The translations under genes were made by a program, and so were the position numbers. This document shows positions 9,129-17,394 of a DNA stretch of 55,124 bases, in pieces (within the stretch, counting starts at the first letter, position 1; the number at the start of each line of letters is the position of its first letter). A model generated the notes under the pieces. It made no database searches. It was given only the letters and a program-made list of their open reading frames with translations, and was not told where the DNA came from. This DNA comes from a bacterium (GTDB lineage Bacteria; Actinomycetota; Acidimicrobiia; Spongiisociales; Spongiisociaceae). The DNA lies in NCBI GenBank assembly GCA_028821575.1, contig JAPPFW010000082.1:1-55124 (forward strand), in the 5' to 3' direction.

Positions 9129-9718
9129 TTACCCTAATGAAATTATCACCGGGGTGTGACAGCGCCGGAGTCCGACACAACCGCAAGCAACTCGCGTGCT
9201 CGTTGTGCTTACCGGATGACAGCGTTTCTCGGCAGTGTGAAGAGTGCCTTCACCGATGCGATGACGTACGCGCATCGCTGTGTCTGGTCGGGTCACGTTC
9301 CTGCGGAAACGCCCACCGATCACTCGGGACCAAACGATCTGACACCCCAGCCGGCCATCCCCCACACAGAGGCCGCGAAAACCGGCTCTCCGGCGTGTGA
9401 CCCTGCGGGCCCTCCCCCGCCGCCACCACCTGGGACCGGATCGGGCGAACGCGGACCGGGGGGCCTGATCCTCGGAACTCCAGGTTTCGCCCGAATCGCC
9501 TGCCTCCGACTCGTCGGTGGGACACCACAGTCCGACGGACCGGAGACCGGCGCTCCGTTGATGAACGCCGCTTCCGGACATGCGGCGATGTTTGTGCTTA
9601 CGACACCACCAATATGCATGACCGCGGTGACAGAGACAACCCCCATCGTTCCCGGAGTCGTCTGTCGCGGCACCACGAGCGCCCGCGCCGAGGTCGGCGC
9701 GGGGATCGGTCGGCCGGC
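9129..9718. other. 590-base stretch without a confident gene
   Basis: It contains repeat copy 2 (9560-9646). A minus-strand frame from 9676 to 9320 (118 codons, Gly/Pro-rich middle, hydrophobic segment FAASVWGMAGW near its end) is the only longer candidate. It has no recognisable domain and overlaps the repeat, so I do not call it. Part of it (about 9367-9440) resembles 272-345 and 53053-53125, suggesting scattered relics of one element or small gene family. Confidence 0.35.
9560..9646. repeat. Dispersed intergenic repeat, copy 2
   Basis: This is the partner of 432-519, in the same orientation. It keeps the core 'GCGGCGATGTTTGTGCT' and 'ACAACCCCCA' and differs by scattered substitutions and 1-2 base gaps. 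It lies 3' of the ABM-domain gene pair. Confidence 0.5.
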
Positions 9719-10012
9719 TCAGGAGATGCGGGACATCCGTCGGATGACGATTCCCTCGATGTGGTCGGCCATGGCGGCCAGCCCGTCGGCGATGTGCGGC
9801 TCGTCCAGGTGGAGGTCGAGGTCGGCTTCGCTCCGCCACAGGGCGACGAAGTAGAAGAGGCCGGGATCGTCGTCCACCACGTGCAGCCGGTAGTCGAGGC
9901 ATCCTTCCTCATCGCGGGTGGGCGCGACCATGGCGGTCAGCGCCTCCCGGACCGTCTCCTCCGATCCGGGAACGGCCCTCACCCGGGCGACGGCGGTGAG
10001 GTTCTCCGACAT
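9719..10012 (-). CDS. Antibiotic biosynthesis monooxygenase (ABM/YgiN)-like protein, copy 1
   Basis: The 97-residue dimeric ferredoxin-like alpha/beta barrel protein shows the ABM family pattern: LTAVARVRAVPGSEETVREAL, then EEGCLDYRLHVVDDDP, LFYFVALWRS and a C-terminal helix with HLDEPH. The family includes quinol monooxygenases and heme or small-aromatic handling proteins; the substrate cannot be told. ATG 10012 is preferred, although GTG 10021 is in frame. It is a tandem paralog of the next gene on the same strand (75-base gap), about 55 percent identical by eye. Confidence 0.85.
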   Translation of the reverse strand: MSENLTAVARVRAVPGSEETVREALTAMVAPTRDEEGCLDYRLHVVDDDPGLFYFVALWRSEADLDLHLDEPHIADGLAAMADHIEGIVIRRMSRIS

Positions 10013-10087
10013 GGAGGCCACTGTACAGGCTCCCTCCGCTGCGGCGGGATCCTGCGAAGTGCGTTGGGGTGCTGGTCCGCCCTTACC

Positions 10088-10381
10088 TCAGGCGATGCGG
10101 GTCATCCGCTTGATGTCGATCCGCTCGATCAGGCCCTCCACGGCGTCGATGGACTCCCGGACGTGGGCGGAGGCCAGGTGGATGTCCAGGTCCTGCCCGC
10201 TCCGCCACTGCTCGACGAAGTAGAAGAGGCGGGGGTCGTCATCGACCGCATGGAGCTTGTACTCGATGCAGCCCTCCTCCTCGAGGGTGGGCGGGACGAT
10301 CGACAGCAGGGCTTCGCGGACGGCGTCCTCCGACCCGGAAGCGGCTCTGATCCAGGCAACAACGGTCAGTACGTCGGTCAT
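10088..10381 (-). CDS. Antibiotic biosynthesis monooxygenase (ABM/YgiN)-like protein, copy 2
   Basis: The 97-residue product has the same fold and motifs as its neighbour (LTVVAWIRAASGSEDAVREAL, EEGCIEYKLHAVDDDP, LFYFVEQWRSGQDLDIHL, ending KRMTRIA). It is the upstream gene of the pair and so likely leads the transcript. Probably a small cytosolic oxygenase or ligand-binding dimer; the two paralogs might form a heterodimer, which is only inference. Confidence 0.85.
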   Translation of the reverse strand: MTDVLTVVAWIRAASGSEDAVREALLSIVPPTLEEEGCIEYKLHAVDDDPRLFYFVEQWRSGQDLDIHLASAHVRESIDAVEGLIERIDIKRMTRIA

Positions 10382-10711
10382 GGATGAGACTGTACCGGGT
10401 CGGCTCCTCGTGAACCAAAGCCTCGCAGCGGGCGGATCTCGGTGGTTGGCCGGATACCCGGTACGAGTACCCGAGCGCCCGGAAGCAACTCGGCGGCTCG
10501 GTCCGGGGTGAACATCCTGGATGGCCGTGATGTCATCCAGCGGGGCGTGCTGAGGATGGCCGGCGACCGCTTCTCGTTCGGCGTGCCGGACACCTATCCG
10601 CGCGCGGGGACCCACGCCACCATGCCCGAGCCCCCTGGGGATTCTCCCGGCTGCGGTGTTGGGGCAGACGATGCGGTCTTGGTAGGTTGGTCCGGTCGGC
10701 GAGGGAGGTCC

Positions 10712-11698
10712 ATGGCAGGGGCCAAGTACGGGCTCACGCTTTCCAACCGCAGCGTGCTGCTCGGGATGTCCACGGTGGGGGAGATGCTCGACCTGGCGGT
10801 GAAGGCCGACCGGGCCGAGGTGTGGGACTCGGTGTGGGTGGGGGACTCGATCTTCGCCAAGCCCCGCCTCGATGCCATGGTGGCGCTCGGGGCCCTGGCG
10901 GCGTGCACGGAGCGGGTCGGCCTCGGGGTCGGGTGCATGGCGAGCATGCCGCTGCGGGACGCCCTGCTGTTCGCCTACCAGTGGCTCAGCTTCGACGCCC
11001 TGTCCGGCGGCCGGTCCATCTTCGTGGCCTGCCAGGGCCAGAGGGAGGCGGGAGGCGGGAAGTTTGCCGAGGAGTTCGCCGCCTTCGGTATCGACCCGGG
11101 GACCAGGAGCCGGCGGATGGAGGAGGCTATCGAGATCATGCGCCTCGTCTCCGAGACCGAGAACGCCTCCTACGAGGGGACCTACAACCGGTTCGAGAAC
11201 GTGACGGTGCTGCCCAGGCCGGTCCAGCAGCCCCTGCCGATATGGGTGACGGCCAATCCCAACCCGGCGTTCCCCACGCTGTCGGAGCGGGCCCTGCGGC
11301 GGGTGGCCCGGATGGGCGACGGCTGGATGACCACCGCCAACACCCCGGAGACCCTCGCCACCAACCTGGCGGCCATCCGGCGGTACGCGGACGAGGAGGG
11401 ACGTCCCCTCGACGAGGGCTTCGAGGCCTCCCTGTACTACAACATCCACGTCACCGAGGACCGGAACCGGGGCATGGGAGAGGTGGCCTCCTACCTCAAG
11501 GACTACTACAGCGTGGACTACGACCGCGCGTTCCTGGACCGGTGGGTGGCTATAGGCGATCCGGGGCGGTGTGTAGAGCTGATCCGCCGGTTCGTGGACG
11601 TCGGGGCGACCACCATCACGTTGCGGCTGGTGGGCCACGACGAGGCCGGCCAGTTCCGGCGGGTCACCGAAGAGGTGCTGCCCGCCCTGGTGGGATGA
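10712..11698 (+). CDS. LLM-class flavin-dependent oxidoreductase
   Basis: The 328-residue luciferase-like TIM-barrel enzyme typically uses F420 or FMN. Visible family features: the N-terminal strand KYGLTLSNRSVLLG, DSVWVGDSIFAKPRLDAMVALGALA, a gly-rich GLGVGCMASM segment, the P-[IL]-W strand PLPIWVTANPNP, and MGDGWMTTANTPE near residue 205. The closest known groups are F420-dependent reductases/dehydrogenases of actinobacteria. Start at 10712 has GGGAGG 4 bases upstream. The VOC gene follows 7 bases after its stop, so they are co-transcribed and may act on the same small molecule. Confidence 0.9.
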   Translation: MAGAKYGLTLSNRSVLLGMSTVGEMLDLAVKADRAEVWDSVWVGDSIFAKPRLDAMVALGALAACTERVGLGVGCMASMPLRDALLFAYQWLSFDALSGGRSIFVACQGQREAGGGKFAEEFAAFGIDPGTRSRRMEEAIEIMRLVSETENASYEGTYNRFENVTVLPRPVQQPLPIWVTANPNPAFPTLSERALRRVARMGDGWMTTANTPETLATNLAAIRRYADEEGRPLDEGFEASLYYNIHVTEDRNRGMGEVASYLKDYYSVDYDRAFLDRWVAIGDPGRCVELIRRFVDVGATTITLRLVGHDEAGQFRRVTEEVLPALVG

Positions 11699-11705
11699 GC
11701 GCGCC

Positions 11706-12563
11706 GTGATCGAACGGTTCGACCATGCGGTGATCGGCGTCCCCGACCTGGACGCGGGGATGGACGCTTTCCGTCGGTTGGGTTTCGAGGTGGCGGTGGG
11801 GGGTCGCCATCCGTCCCTCGGCACCCGCAACGCCATCGTCCGCTTCGGCCTCGACTACCTGGAGTTGCTGACGGTGGAGGACGCGGCCAAGGCGAGGGCC
11901 CGGGGACCTTTCGGCAGGGAGTTGCTGTCGTTCCTCGACCGCGCTTGCGGGCTGGTCGGGTTCGTGCTGGCCGGGACCGGGCTCGAGGAGGAGGTGGAGG
12001 GCCTGCGGGACCTTGGTGTCGGCGCCGAGGGGCCGTTCGAGATGGACCGGATCCACCCGAAGGGAGGCCGGCTGGAGTGGAGGCTAGTGCTTCCCGGCGG
12101 ATCCCCTTGGCGCAAGCCGTGGCCCTACCTGATCGACTGGATCACCTCCGAGGGCGAGTTGCTCGCCTGGGATCCGCCCGGCGACCACGCCAACCGGGTG
12201 ACCGGCGTGGCCGCGATCGACCTGGCAGTCGAGGATCTCGACGCCGCCCGACAGCTGTACGAAGGGGGTCTCGGACTCCGGCCCAGGGAGAGTGGTCAGA
12301 CGCGACCGGGAGGGTCGAGCAGGCACTACCAGCTGGGCTCCTTCCGCCTGGGAGTCCACCAACCCGACGGGCCGGGAACCGTCACCACCGAACTCGAGCG
12401 ACGGGGACCGGGCCCCTACCGCCTGGCGCTGGCTTCAAGCGACCTCGCCTCCACCGCCGAGACGTTGGCCCACGCCGGCGTTCAGATCAGCCGGTCGCCC
12501 GCCGGTCTCGACATCGACCCCGCCGGGGCGATAGGGGCCCGGATCCGGATAGTCCCCGCGTAG
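11706..12563 (+). CDS. VOC/glyoxalase-like domain protein
   Basis: The 285-residue product has a Glyoxalase_3-like N-terminal half (FDHAVIGVPDLDAGMDAFRRLGF, then YLELLTVED) and a second VOC-like half (AAIDLAVEDLDAARQLYEGGLG, SFRLGVHQPDG). The paired beta-alpha-beta-beta-beta units make the cup that usually binds a divalent metal; the ligating His in HAVIG and Glu in YLELL are present in the first module. GTG start. It is in an operon with the LLM oxidoreductase. The reaction is unknown (dioxygenase, isomerase or resistance-type ligand binding). Confidence 0.85.
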   Translation: MIERFDHAVIGVPDLDAGMDAFRRLGFEVAVGGRHPSLGTRNAIVRFGLDYLELLTVEDAAKARARGPFGRELLSFLDRACGLVGFVLAGTGLEEEVEGLRDLGVGAEGPFEMDRIHPKGGRLEWRLVLPGGSPWRKPWPYLIDWITSEGELLAWDPPGDHANRVTGVAAIDLAVEDLDAARQLYEGGLGLRPRESGQTRPGGSSRHYQLGSFRLGVHQPDGPGTVTTELERRGPGPYRLALASSDLASTAETLAHAGVQISRSPAGLDIDPAGAIGARIRIVPA

Positions 12564-12676
12564 ATGGTGGTTGGTCGAATTGGGGGGACCGACCCGTCTG
12601 TTGGCAGGCGTAGATAAGCGGGCGCAGGAGAACCCCAGGGGCAATGGTCTTGGACAGTCGTGTCGTCTTGACAACC

Positions 12677-12704
12677 GTGACAACTTTAACCACGCTTATA
12701 TATA
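12677..12704 (+). promoter_or_regulatory. Probable sigma-70-type promoter for the small membrane protein
   Basis: A GTGACA box (12677-12682) is separated by 16 bases from TATATA (12699-12704). This is an AT-rich island in otherwise GC-rich DNA, and it would give a leader of about 60 bases before the ATG at 12770. A TTGACA at 12668 is too far away unless a different -10 is used. Seen by eye only. Confidence 0.5.
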
Positions 12705-12769
12705 CCGGCCAGATGTAGACATCAGGTTGTGATACGATGGATCGTCAGCCACAGGAAGGACCGCGGTCG

Positions 12770-12955
12770 ATGGCTACCGCCACCGAAGGGTACGTGCAGG
12801 CCCAGACCGGACGGCTGCGGGCCGAAGCTCAGGCTGATCTAGCCGAGGCCATGTTGAGGATTCACAAGGATCGCATGTTCTTCGTGGCTTGGATCGTCGG
12901 TACCGGCGTTGCGGTTGCCGGTCTTGTCATCGCAGTGGTGCTCGGCGTTCGATGA
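12770..12955 (+). CDS. Small single-span membrane protein, paralog 1
   Basis: The 61-residue product has a soluble N-terminal segment (MATATEGYVQAQTGRLRAEAQADL), an amphipathic helix, and one C-terminal transmembrane helix (FFVAWIVGTGVAVAGLVIAVVLG). Start 12770 is preferred over ATG 12737 because AGGAAGGA lies 9 bases upstream and because the paralog at 28278-28487 begins at the matching place. Shared core: ATEGY-x3-QTGRL-x-AE-x-QA. Function unknown. The soluble part faces the cytosol if the positive-inside rule holds. Both paralogs have a CCACAAG heptamer array beyond their 3' end. Confidence 0.65.
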   Translation: MATATEGYVQAQTGRLRAEAQADLAEAMLRIHKDRMFFVAWIVGTGVAVAGLVIAVVLGVR

Positions 12956-13052
12956 CTGAGAGACGTAGGCCGAGGCGCAGGCGGCGTCCGGTTCGTGAAC
13001 CCTAGTAGGTATACCTTCGCCGGGACTCTCGTCACCTACGTAAATAGCTCCC

Positions 13053-13104
13053 TACTAGCCACAAGCCACAAGCCACAAGCCACTAGCAAGCCACAAGCCA
13101 CTAC
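13053..13104. repeat. Heptamer array (CCACAAG/CCACTAG)
   Basis: About six head-to-tail copies of a 7-base unit AGCCACA/AGCCACT run up to the stop codon of the convergent amidohydrolase gene at 13101. It is the reverse complement of the CTTGTGG array at 28244-28276. It lies between the 3' ends of two convergent genes. Confidence 0.85.
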
Positions 13105-14423
13105 CCAGCAACCACTCCGCCCTTGTATACGGCCGAGATGCGCTGGGTGTTGTTGATGTCTTCGAGCGGGTTGCCGTCGAGCACCACCAGGTCGGCCAGC
13201 TTGCGCTTCTCGACGCTGCCCAGCTCGTCGGCCTGGCCGAGCAGTTCGGCGGCCCGGCTGGTGCCTGCGACGATCGCTTCCATCGGGGTGAAACCGCATC
13301 CGTCCACCAGCAGCCGCAGCTCCTCGTGCATGCTGTGGCCGGGGACCACGAACGGGTTGGTGAGGTCGGTTCCCGCCGTCACATTGACGCCGCCCTGCTG
13401 GGCACGCCCGATGAACGCCATCTGGTTGCGCAGTTCCGTCGGGGCCGCCTCCCAGTCGGTGTCGCTGTAGTCGAACGGGTAGGCGTACTGGCTCCACTGC
13501 TCGGCGACCGCGGTGGGCATCTCGTCGAGGCCGGCCGGACATGTCCCGGCCTCCGTGTTGCCGGCCAGGATGCTCTGCGAGAGGGTCAGGGTGGGCGTGA
13601 TGAACGTGCCTCGCTCGGCCATCAGGGCGATCAGCCCGTCGGCGAGGTCCGACTCCGGATCGATGTAGCGCCACGCCTGGAAGCCGACCAGCGGATCCAG
13701 GATCCGGCCGGCCAGGGAGGCCAGCTCGTCCGCCAGGTCGTCGGGGACCAGCTCGCGGCCCACCCGCACGTGCTCGAGGGCGTCGACGCCCACCTTCACC
13801 GCCTCCTCGACGGTGACCATGTGCCCCACGTGGGCGGCGACCCGCAAGCCTCGCCGGTGGGCTTCCGACACCACCGCCCGGAGCACCGGGAGCCGGGCCC
13901 ACACGTACACCTTGATGAAGTCCATCCCGGCGTCGACCAGCCGGGCCGTCTCCGCGCGGGCCGAGGCCTCGTCGTCGATGATGGCCAGCCACCGCCAAGG
14001 GGCCGGGGGATCGGCCGGTCCGTCCAGGATCGTCCCGGCGCCGAAGAAGCGGGGCCAGTTGTCCCGGCCCTCCTTGAAAATCCGGAAGATCTCGTCGGGG
14101 TTGAAGTTCCCGGTGTCCCGCACGGTCGTCACCCCGTGGCTGAGCAGGGTGGTCATGAACAGGTCGGCCAGGGAGGTCGGATCCTCCACCTGCAGGAAGG
14201 AGTTGTCCGCCAGCACGCCCACGTGGACGTGGCAGTCGATCAGGCCCGGGATCACCGTCGACCCGGAGATGTCCACCACCTCGGCGCCTTCGGGCACCTC
14301 CATGTCGCCCCGGCGGAAGACCGCGTCGATCCGCTCGCCGTCGATGAGCACCACCGCGTCGTCGACCGGGTCCCTTCCGGTGCCATCGATCACCCTTCCT
14401 CCGACCAGGGCTGTAACAGCCAT
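13101..14423 (-). CDS. Amidohydrolase family protein (imidazolonepropionase-like)
   Basis: The 440-residue metal-dependent hydrolase has an N-terminal beta-sandwich (TALVGGRVIDGTGRDPVDDAVVLIDGERI), the HxH motif in VIPGLIDCHVHVG (about 60-72), DFIKVYVWA (the strand-4 Lys region), later metal His residues in VAAHVGHMVTVEEA and the Asp in TAGTDLTNPFVVPGHS, and a C-terminal sandwich (KLADLVVLDGNPLEDI). The family hydrolyses cyclic amides, dipeptides or related bonds; the exact substrate is not evident. ATG 14423 is preceded by GGAGAAGG-type purines. It fits with the other amide-cleaving enzymes in the window. Confidence 0.9.
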   Translation of the reverse strand: MAVTALVGGRVIDGTGRDPVDDAVVLIDGERIDAVFRRGDMEVPEGAEVVDISGSTVIPGLIDCHVHVGVLADNSFLQVEDPTSLADLFMTTLLSHGVTTVRDTGNFNPDEIFRIFKEGRDNWPRFFGAGTILDGPADPPAPWRWLAIIDDEASARAETARLVDAGMDFIKVYVWARLPVLRAVVSEAHRRGLRVAAHVGHMVTVEEAVKVGVDALEHVRVGRELVPDDLADELASLAGRILDPLVGFQAWRYIDPESDLADGLIALMAERGTFITPTLTLSQSILAGNTEAGTCPAGLDEMPTAVAEQWSQYAYPFDYSDTDWEAAPTELRNQMAFIGRAQQGGVNVTAGTDLTNPFVVPGHSMHEELRLLVDGCGFTPMEAIVAGTSRAAELLGQADELGSVEKRKLADLVVLDGNPLEDINNTQRISAVYKGGVVAG

Positions 14424-14626
14424 CTCCTCCGCTCCTTCTCCGTGTTGCGGTTGCGTGCTCCAATCTAGTGAGGGAACCCACCCGGTGGCCCGACGAAGGC
14501 AAGCTGCGGCAGCCCGGTGCGGGAGACCCGCTTGGCGATGCCCGCAGGGGAGATGACGGGAGCCGAACCCGTCTGAAGGGGACCGTTGGCCGAACTCGTG
14601 CGGGTGCCGCTAGCTTCGATGCAGGG

Positions 14627-15727
14627 ATGCAGGGAAGTGACGTAGCGCCGGAACCGACTCGGAGTGGTAGGCGGTGGCGCCCACGTGACCGTGCTGCTGT
14701 CGCCATGGGCTCGGCGTGGGTGGCCGTGCTCGCCATGTCGGTCGTGCCGGTGTGGGTGCATCTGACGGTCGCCGGCCGGGGCGGGAACCCGTTCTGGTGG
14801 GTGGCTGCGATGAACGTAGGGCAGGGCTGTGTCCTCGTGCCCTTCCTGGTCGCCACCCGGCGGGCGGCCGGCCTGAGGGGGGCGAGAGGTCTGTCGGCCG
14901 CCGAGGTGTTGGGCGCATCGCCGGGGGCGGGCGGTCGGGTGCGGACGTACGTCACGGCGGTCGGATTCTGGATGGTGCCGGCCCGGATGAGCTTTGCGTT
15001 TCTGGTGTGGGCGACCGAATGGGTGGGGACGGCTGCGGCTGCCGTCGTCGGCCAGTATCTGGTCCCCCTGGCGGTTGCGGCGCTCCTGGCCGCATCGGGT
15101 CGGTCCGTTCTGCCCCGGCGCTGGCCGCTGGTGGGATCCGTTGCGGTGGTGGGGGTGTGGCTCGTGGCTGCGGGGGAGTCCGGAGGAGTCGGCCCTCTGT
15201 TCGCGTACCGGACGGGGTGGCCGGTGCTGATCGGTCTCTCCCTGGCGATGGTGTCCACACTCGGAGCGGCGGCTTCGGTGGCGCTAAACCTGGTTTACGG
15301 CGACCGGCTGTCGGTAGCCGCAGCAATGCGCGGTGGGGGCGACTCTCCGGCCGGCGGCGTGTGGTGGGCGATGGCGGCGATGGCGGGATCGTGCTTCGCG
15401 GTGGCCCCGCTGAACCTCGCGGTCGGGTGGTGGCTGTTCGGCCCGGCGCCGCTCGGAGACCTGGTGTCCGGGCTGGTGTTCGGCGCCACGGCCGTGGCGG
15501 TAGGGGGTACCGCCCTGCGGCTGGCGAATGCGCTGAGCCGTTCGGCGGCGGTCAACGCCCCGATGCTCCTGGCCCTGCCCCTCGCGGTGCTGTGGCTGCT
15601 CCTCGCCGGGGCCGCCCCACCGAGGCTCGACCTCTACCTGGCCGGCGTGGTCCTCCTCCTGGGAGTCGTCTGGCGCACATCGCCAAGCCCGACCCGGCGC
15701 CGACCGAGGCCGAGCAACGAACGCTAA
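14627..15727 (+). CDS. Polytopic membrane protein, DMT-like permease
   Basis: The 366-residue product has about ten hydrophobic helices (for example VAMGSAWVAVLAMSVVPVWV, FWWVAAMNVGQGCVLVPFLV, LVYGDRL loop, LLALPLAVLWLLLAGAAP, LYLAGVVLLLGVVW). The repeated helix pairs and the small-residue-rich segments resemble drug/metabolite transporter (EamA) proteins, but I see no diagnostic motif. Start ATG 14627 was chosen because the upstream frame (14468-14626) lacks coding character. Ends in an Arg/Pro-rich tail. Substrate unknown. Confidence 0.7.
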   Translation: MQGSDVAPEPTRSGRRWRPRDRAAVAMGSAWVAVLAMSVVPVWVHLTVAGRGGNPFWWVAAMNVGQGCVLVPFLVATRRAAGLRGARGLSAAEVLGASPGAGGRVRTYVTAVGFWMVPARMSFAFLVWATEWVGTAAAAVVGQYLVPLAVAALLAASGRSVLPRRWPLVGSVAVVGVWLVAAGESGGVGPLFAYRTGWPVLIGLSLAMVSTLGAAASVALNLVYGDRLSVAAAMRGGGDSPAGGVWWAMAAMAGSCFAVAPLNLAVGWWLFGPAPLGDLVSGLVFGATAVAVGGTALRLANALSRSAAVNAPMLLALPLAVLWLLLAGAAPPRLDLYLAGVVLLLGVVWRTSPSPTRRRPRPSNER

Positions 15728-15876
15728 GCACCAGCGAGCACCCGGGGAGTGACCCGATTCTTGCACCGCCGACGCTCGAAGTGAGCCGGCATGGGGCCGC
15801 ACCCTACAGGGTATGCTGATCCGTCGCCGGGGTCCCATGGGGCTCTCGTGGTCGAAGCAACCGGGAGTGGGGGCGA

Positions 15877-16011
15877 TTGGGAACGAGGCCCTTCGAGCCC
15901 AGCGACGAGCAGATCGCCTGTCTCCAAGAACCCGGTCTCGACCTGAGCGCCGATAACATCACGATCCCCGATGACATCGTCCGAGCCTGCTTAGACGACC
16001 CGGGGCCCTGA
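15877..16011 (+). CDS. Possible 44-residue acidic protein
   Basis: A TTG-start frame with GGGAGTGGGGG just upstream encodes an acidic peptide (PFEPSDEQIACLQ, ADNITIPDDIVRACLDDPGP). The amino-acid composition looks protein-like and the frame ends cleanly with TGA. I recognise no family. It stands alone in the gap between the permease gene and the DUF1059 gene; it could also be chance. Confidence 0.35.
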   Translation: MGTRPFEPSDEQIACLQEPGLDLSADNITIPDDIVRACLDDPGP

Positions 16012-16128
16012 CCGGCCCGCTGCCTGCGGTTACTGTCGCTCAGCCCGGGACGATTATCGCGGCTCCGATTCCCGATCTCCGGAGTCGCTGCTCGCCGTGC
16101 CGTCAGGAGGACGGGTTCTGGTCGATGA

Positions 16129-16305
16129 TCATCTTGGCGGACGTGGGGCCTGCATCATCCGCTGCATCGCTGCGATCTTCCCGGGCTTCTTGCCTTCGAA
16201 CATGTTGCCGTGGCGTTCCTCCCCGTGCCGCATCATTGCCGACAGCAGATCGTCGGTGGTGTCCCGCTCGGTAGTCCAATCACAACCCTCACATGCAAGC
16301 TTCAT
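16129..16305 (-). CDS. DUF1059 small Cys/His protein
   Basis: The 58-residue product begins MKLACEGCDWTTERDTTDDL and contains AMMRHGEERHGNMF. The CxxC near the start and the downstream H-x4-H helix are hallmarks of the DUF1059 family of small, possibly metal-binding proteins common in actinobacteria. Start has GAGCGAGG close upstream. It is transcribed away from the HipA-like gene at 16604. Role unknown. Confidence 0.8.
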   Translation of the reverse strand: MKLACEGCDWTTERDTTDDLLSAMMRHGEERHGNMFEGKKPGKIAAMQRMMQAPRPPR

Positions 16306-16603
16306 TCCTCGCTCCCTCGACCGATGGGTTCCCGGAGTGACCGGCCCTTCAGGGAGCGCTCACTCGATCCCGACTCCAAGCCAAGCGATCTCCGGATGGC
16401 AACCCAGGCTACGGATGGATTGGGCCTGGGGCCTACGCCGGGGCTATGTCGGTCTCTCTCGTCTTGGTCCATCTCGTACAACGATGACGGGCTTGTAACA
16501 TTGATGTACTTCCTCAAGCGACCCGAACGTACACGAAGGATGTCACACCCTCCAGGTAAGTCTTGGTGGCAGATTGTGGAGCGTGACGTTGGAAAGGAGA
16601 CGA

Positions 16604-17383
16604 ATGGCCCTTGACCTCCGGTCTTGGAGTGGCTCTATCGATAGAACCTCTAGTACGGATCCGCGGCCTCAATTGGTGCTGCCTCAGCAACGCAGCCGTC
16701 GGGGAGGATCGGGAACACTCCTTGCTGCCGATGACGAAGGTCGGCAGTGGTGGGTGAAGCCGCTGAACAACCGTCAGGGCGGTAAGGTGCTTGTGACCGA
16801 GCATGTGGTAGGGCGTGTGGGGGCTCTGATAGGAGCGCCGGTCTGTGAGGTGGCCATCGTGCAGATCCCCGAGGAACTGGCCGGGTGGCAGTTTGTCCCC
16901 GGTCGAGAGTTGGAGCCAGGACTTGCCCACGCATCCGCCGCGGTAGCCCAAGCGACCGAGGATCGAAGCCTCGCTCACCGTCAACGCGACGACAATCAGA
17001 TCAGGCAGGCAGGGGTCTTCGCTCTCTACGATTGGTGTTGGGGGGCAGATCACCAGTGGCTCCACTCGGCGAAGGCGGACATGGAGTTATACAGCCATGA
17101 CCACGGATACTATCTGCCACCGGCTGGTTCGGATTGGAACGTTGGCGAGCTTGAGTTGCATGCCGACAGGCCCCATCCGGGGCCTTGGTCGCACCGCGGG
17201 CTTGACCGAGGGGAACTGGATCGCCTAGCTGGAGCCCTTTGTGCGGTTGATAGGCGACAAATCTGTGCCATCCTTGGAGGTATTCCTCTGACCTGGCCGG
17301 TAACGACCCAAGAACTCGAAGCGTTGGGGTCCTTCCTCGAATACCGCGCACCCCTCGTCGCGCACCGTCTGTCCTTGATGTAG
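16604..17383 (+). CDS. HipA-like protein (HipA_2 type), partner of DUF3037
   Basis: The 259-residue product has an N-terminal kinase-lobe-like segment with WWVKPLNNRQGGKVLVTEHV (48-67) and VGALIGAPVCEVAIVQIP, the pattern of the HipA-related family often found beside DUF3037. A DHGYYLPP segment (about 166) may correspond to the magnesium-loop region; a classical HipA catalytic GNxDRHxxNW is not seen, so kinase activity is uncertain. ATG 16604 is preceded by AAAGGAG (4-base spacing). The DUF3037 gene follows 11 bases after the stop. Lower GC and more varied codon use than the metabolic genes suggest transfer. Proposed as one half of a two-gene toxin-antitoxin-like or defence module; this is inference from gene pairing. 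Confidence 0.75.
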   Translation: MALDLRSWSGSIDRTSSTDPRPQLVLPQQRSRRGGSGTLLAADDEGRQWWVKPLNNRQGGKVLVTEHVVGRVGALIGAPVCEVAIVQIPEELAGWQFVPGRELEPGLAHASAAVAQATEDRSLAHRQRDDNQIRQAGVFALYDWCWGADHQWLHSAKADMELYSHDHGYYLPPAGSDWNVGELELHADRPHPGPWSHRGLDRGELDRLAGALCAVDRRQICAILGGIPLTWPVTTQELEALGSFLEYRAPLVAHRLSLM

Positions 17384-17394
17384 GAGGCTATGTG

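Noticed and set aside
13053..13104. CRISPR array
   Set aside because: The 7-base unit is far too short and there are no spacers.
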